Assembly: GCA_034172985.1 (NCBI GenBank) | Contig: JAXFDY010000007.1 | Span: forward strand, 1-5,090 | Reading direction: 5' to 3' | Origin: CAG-303 sp034172985 | GTDB taxonomy: Bacteria > Bacillota > Clostridia > Lachnospirales > Lachnospiraceae | DNA length: 5,090 nucleotides | Shown here: positions 4,940-5,090 of the stretch, one piece after another | How the letters are laid out: each line of letters opens with the position of its first letter | How positions within the stretch are numbered: the first letter of the stretch is position 1 | The notes under the pieces: generated by a model | The model's input: only the letters and a program-made list of their open reading frames with translations | What the model was told of the DNA's origin: nothing | Databases searched by the model: none | Position numbers and translations under genes: made by a program

Positions 4940-4973
4940 TGTATCAAATATTGTTACTATTCAGAAATTTCTA

Positions 4974-5003
4974 TTGACATTTCCCATGACCCAGTGTTAT
5001 ACT
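4974..5003 (+). promoter_or_regulatory. Rightward promoter for a gene beyond the window
   Basis: TTGACA (4974-4979) and TATACT (4998-5003) are 18 nt apart, with a TGT extension directly before the -10. The predicted start is near 5010. No reading frame of note begins before 5090, so the gene lies to the right. The only plus-strand transcription signal in the window is this one. Confidence 0.8.
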
Positions 5004-5006
5004 GAC

Positions 5007-5027
5007 TGTACTATCCATGATAGTACA
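5007..5027. promoter_or_regulatory. Palindromic operator over the rightward promoter start
   Basis: The half-sites TGTACTATC (5007-5015) and GATAGTACA (5019-5027) are perfect inverted repeats around a CAT centre. The site covers the predicted transcription start, where a bound dimer would block transcription. The inner half-sites CTATC and GATAG with a 3-bp centre are the same as in the classical tetO operators, which suggests a TetR-family repressor. The outer TGTA and TACA also fit some GntR (YtrA-type) sites. The regulator is not in the window. Confidence 0.7.
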
Positions 5028-5090
5028 CTTGTTTTTATTTGGGAATTTGCAAAGTCTTTGTGAACTCCTGTATCGCAAATATTAATAGGG

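Noticed and set aside
4702..4947. Minus-strand 81-residue frame overlapping the start of pdaA
   Set aside because: It shares DNA with the signal peptide and linker of pdaA in another frame and shows no protein-like pattern or ribosome binding site.
1..5090. CRISPR array, phage genes, toxin-antitoxin or restriction genes
   Set aside because: There are no regularly spaced repeats and no frame resembling such proteins in either strand.

Overview
The window looks like chromosomal DNA of a low-GC Firmicute, most likely a clostridial gut or anaerobe lineage such as Lachnospiraceae. This rests on the close match of L20, L35 and IF-3 to that group, the strong GGAGG-type ribosome binding sites, the AT-rich spacers, and the DUF1540, PdaA-type and SipW-type proteins. 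It is inferred from protein style, not from a database search. All recognisable genes lie on the minus strand, so transcription runs from high to low coordinates. The only rightward signal is a promoter with an operator-like palindrome at the right edge.

From right to left along transcription: (1) 5090-4893 is a divergent regulatory region. It holds a strong plus-strand promoter overlapped by a perfect 9-3-9 palindrome, for a gene that starts beyond the window, and a minus-strand -10 box for pdaA. (2) 4892-4023 encodes a lipoprotein polysaccharide deacetylase of the PdaA type. (3) 3919-3602 encodes a small cysteine-rich protein with two DUF1540 units. (4) 3593-3541 is a small inverted repeat with IS66-like ends. 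(5) 3528-2215 is the infC-rpmI-rplT translation operon, with a consensus promoter, an attenuator leader of the L20-leader type and an AUU start codon on infC. (6) 2184-2004 is a 165-bp non-autonomous mobile element (MITE) with 14-bp inverted ends and an 8-bp target duplication, both fitting the IS66 family. (7) 1982-1784 is a complete tRNA-Leu(CAG) unit with promoter and terminator. (8) 1711-673 encodes a single-pass membrane protein of unknown function with its own promoter. (9) 530 to the left edge is the N-terminal part of a secreted protein with a SipW/TasA-type signal peptide.

The translation operon and the tRNA are housekeeping genes. The PdaA-like lipoprotein acts on peptidoglycan outside the cell. 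The two leftmost genes probably belong to a surface-protein or fibre locus, because the C-terminus of the membrane protein resembles the one I associate with SipW-type secreted proteins. The least ordinary signals are the IS66-type MITE, the palindromic operator at the right edge, and the alternative pairing in the infC leader. I see no CRISPR array, phage gene, toxin-antitoxin pair or defence system here.
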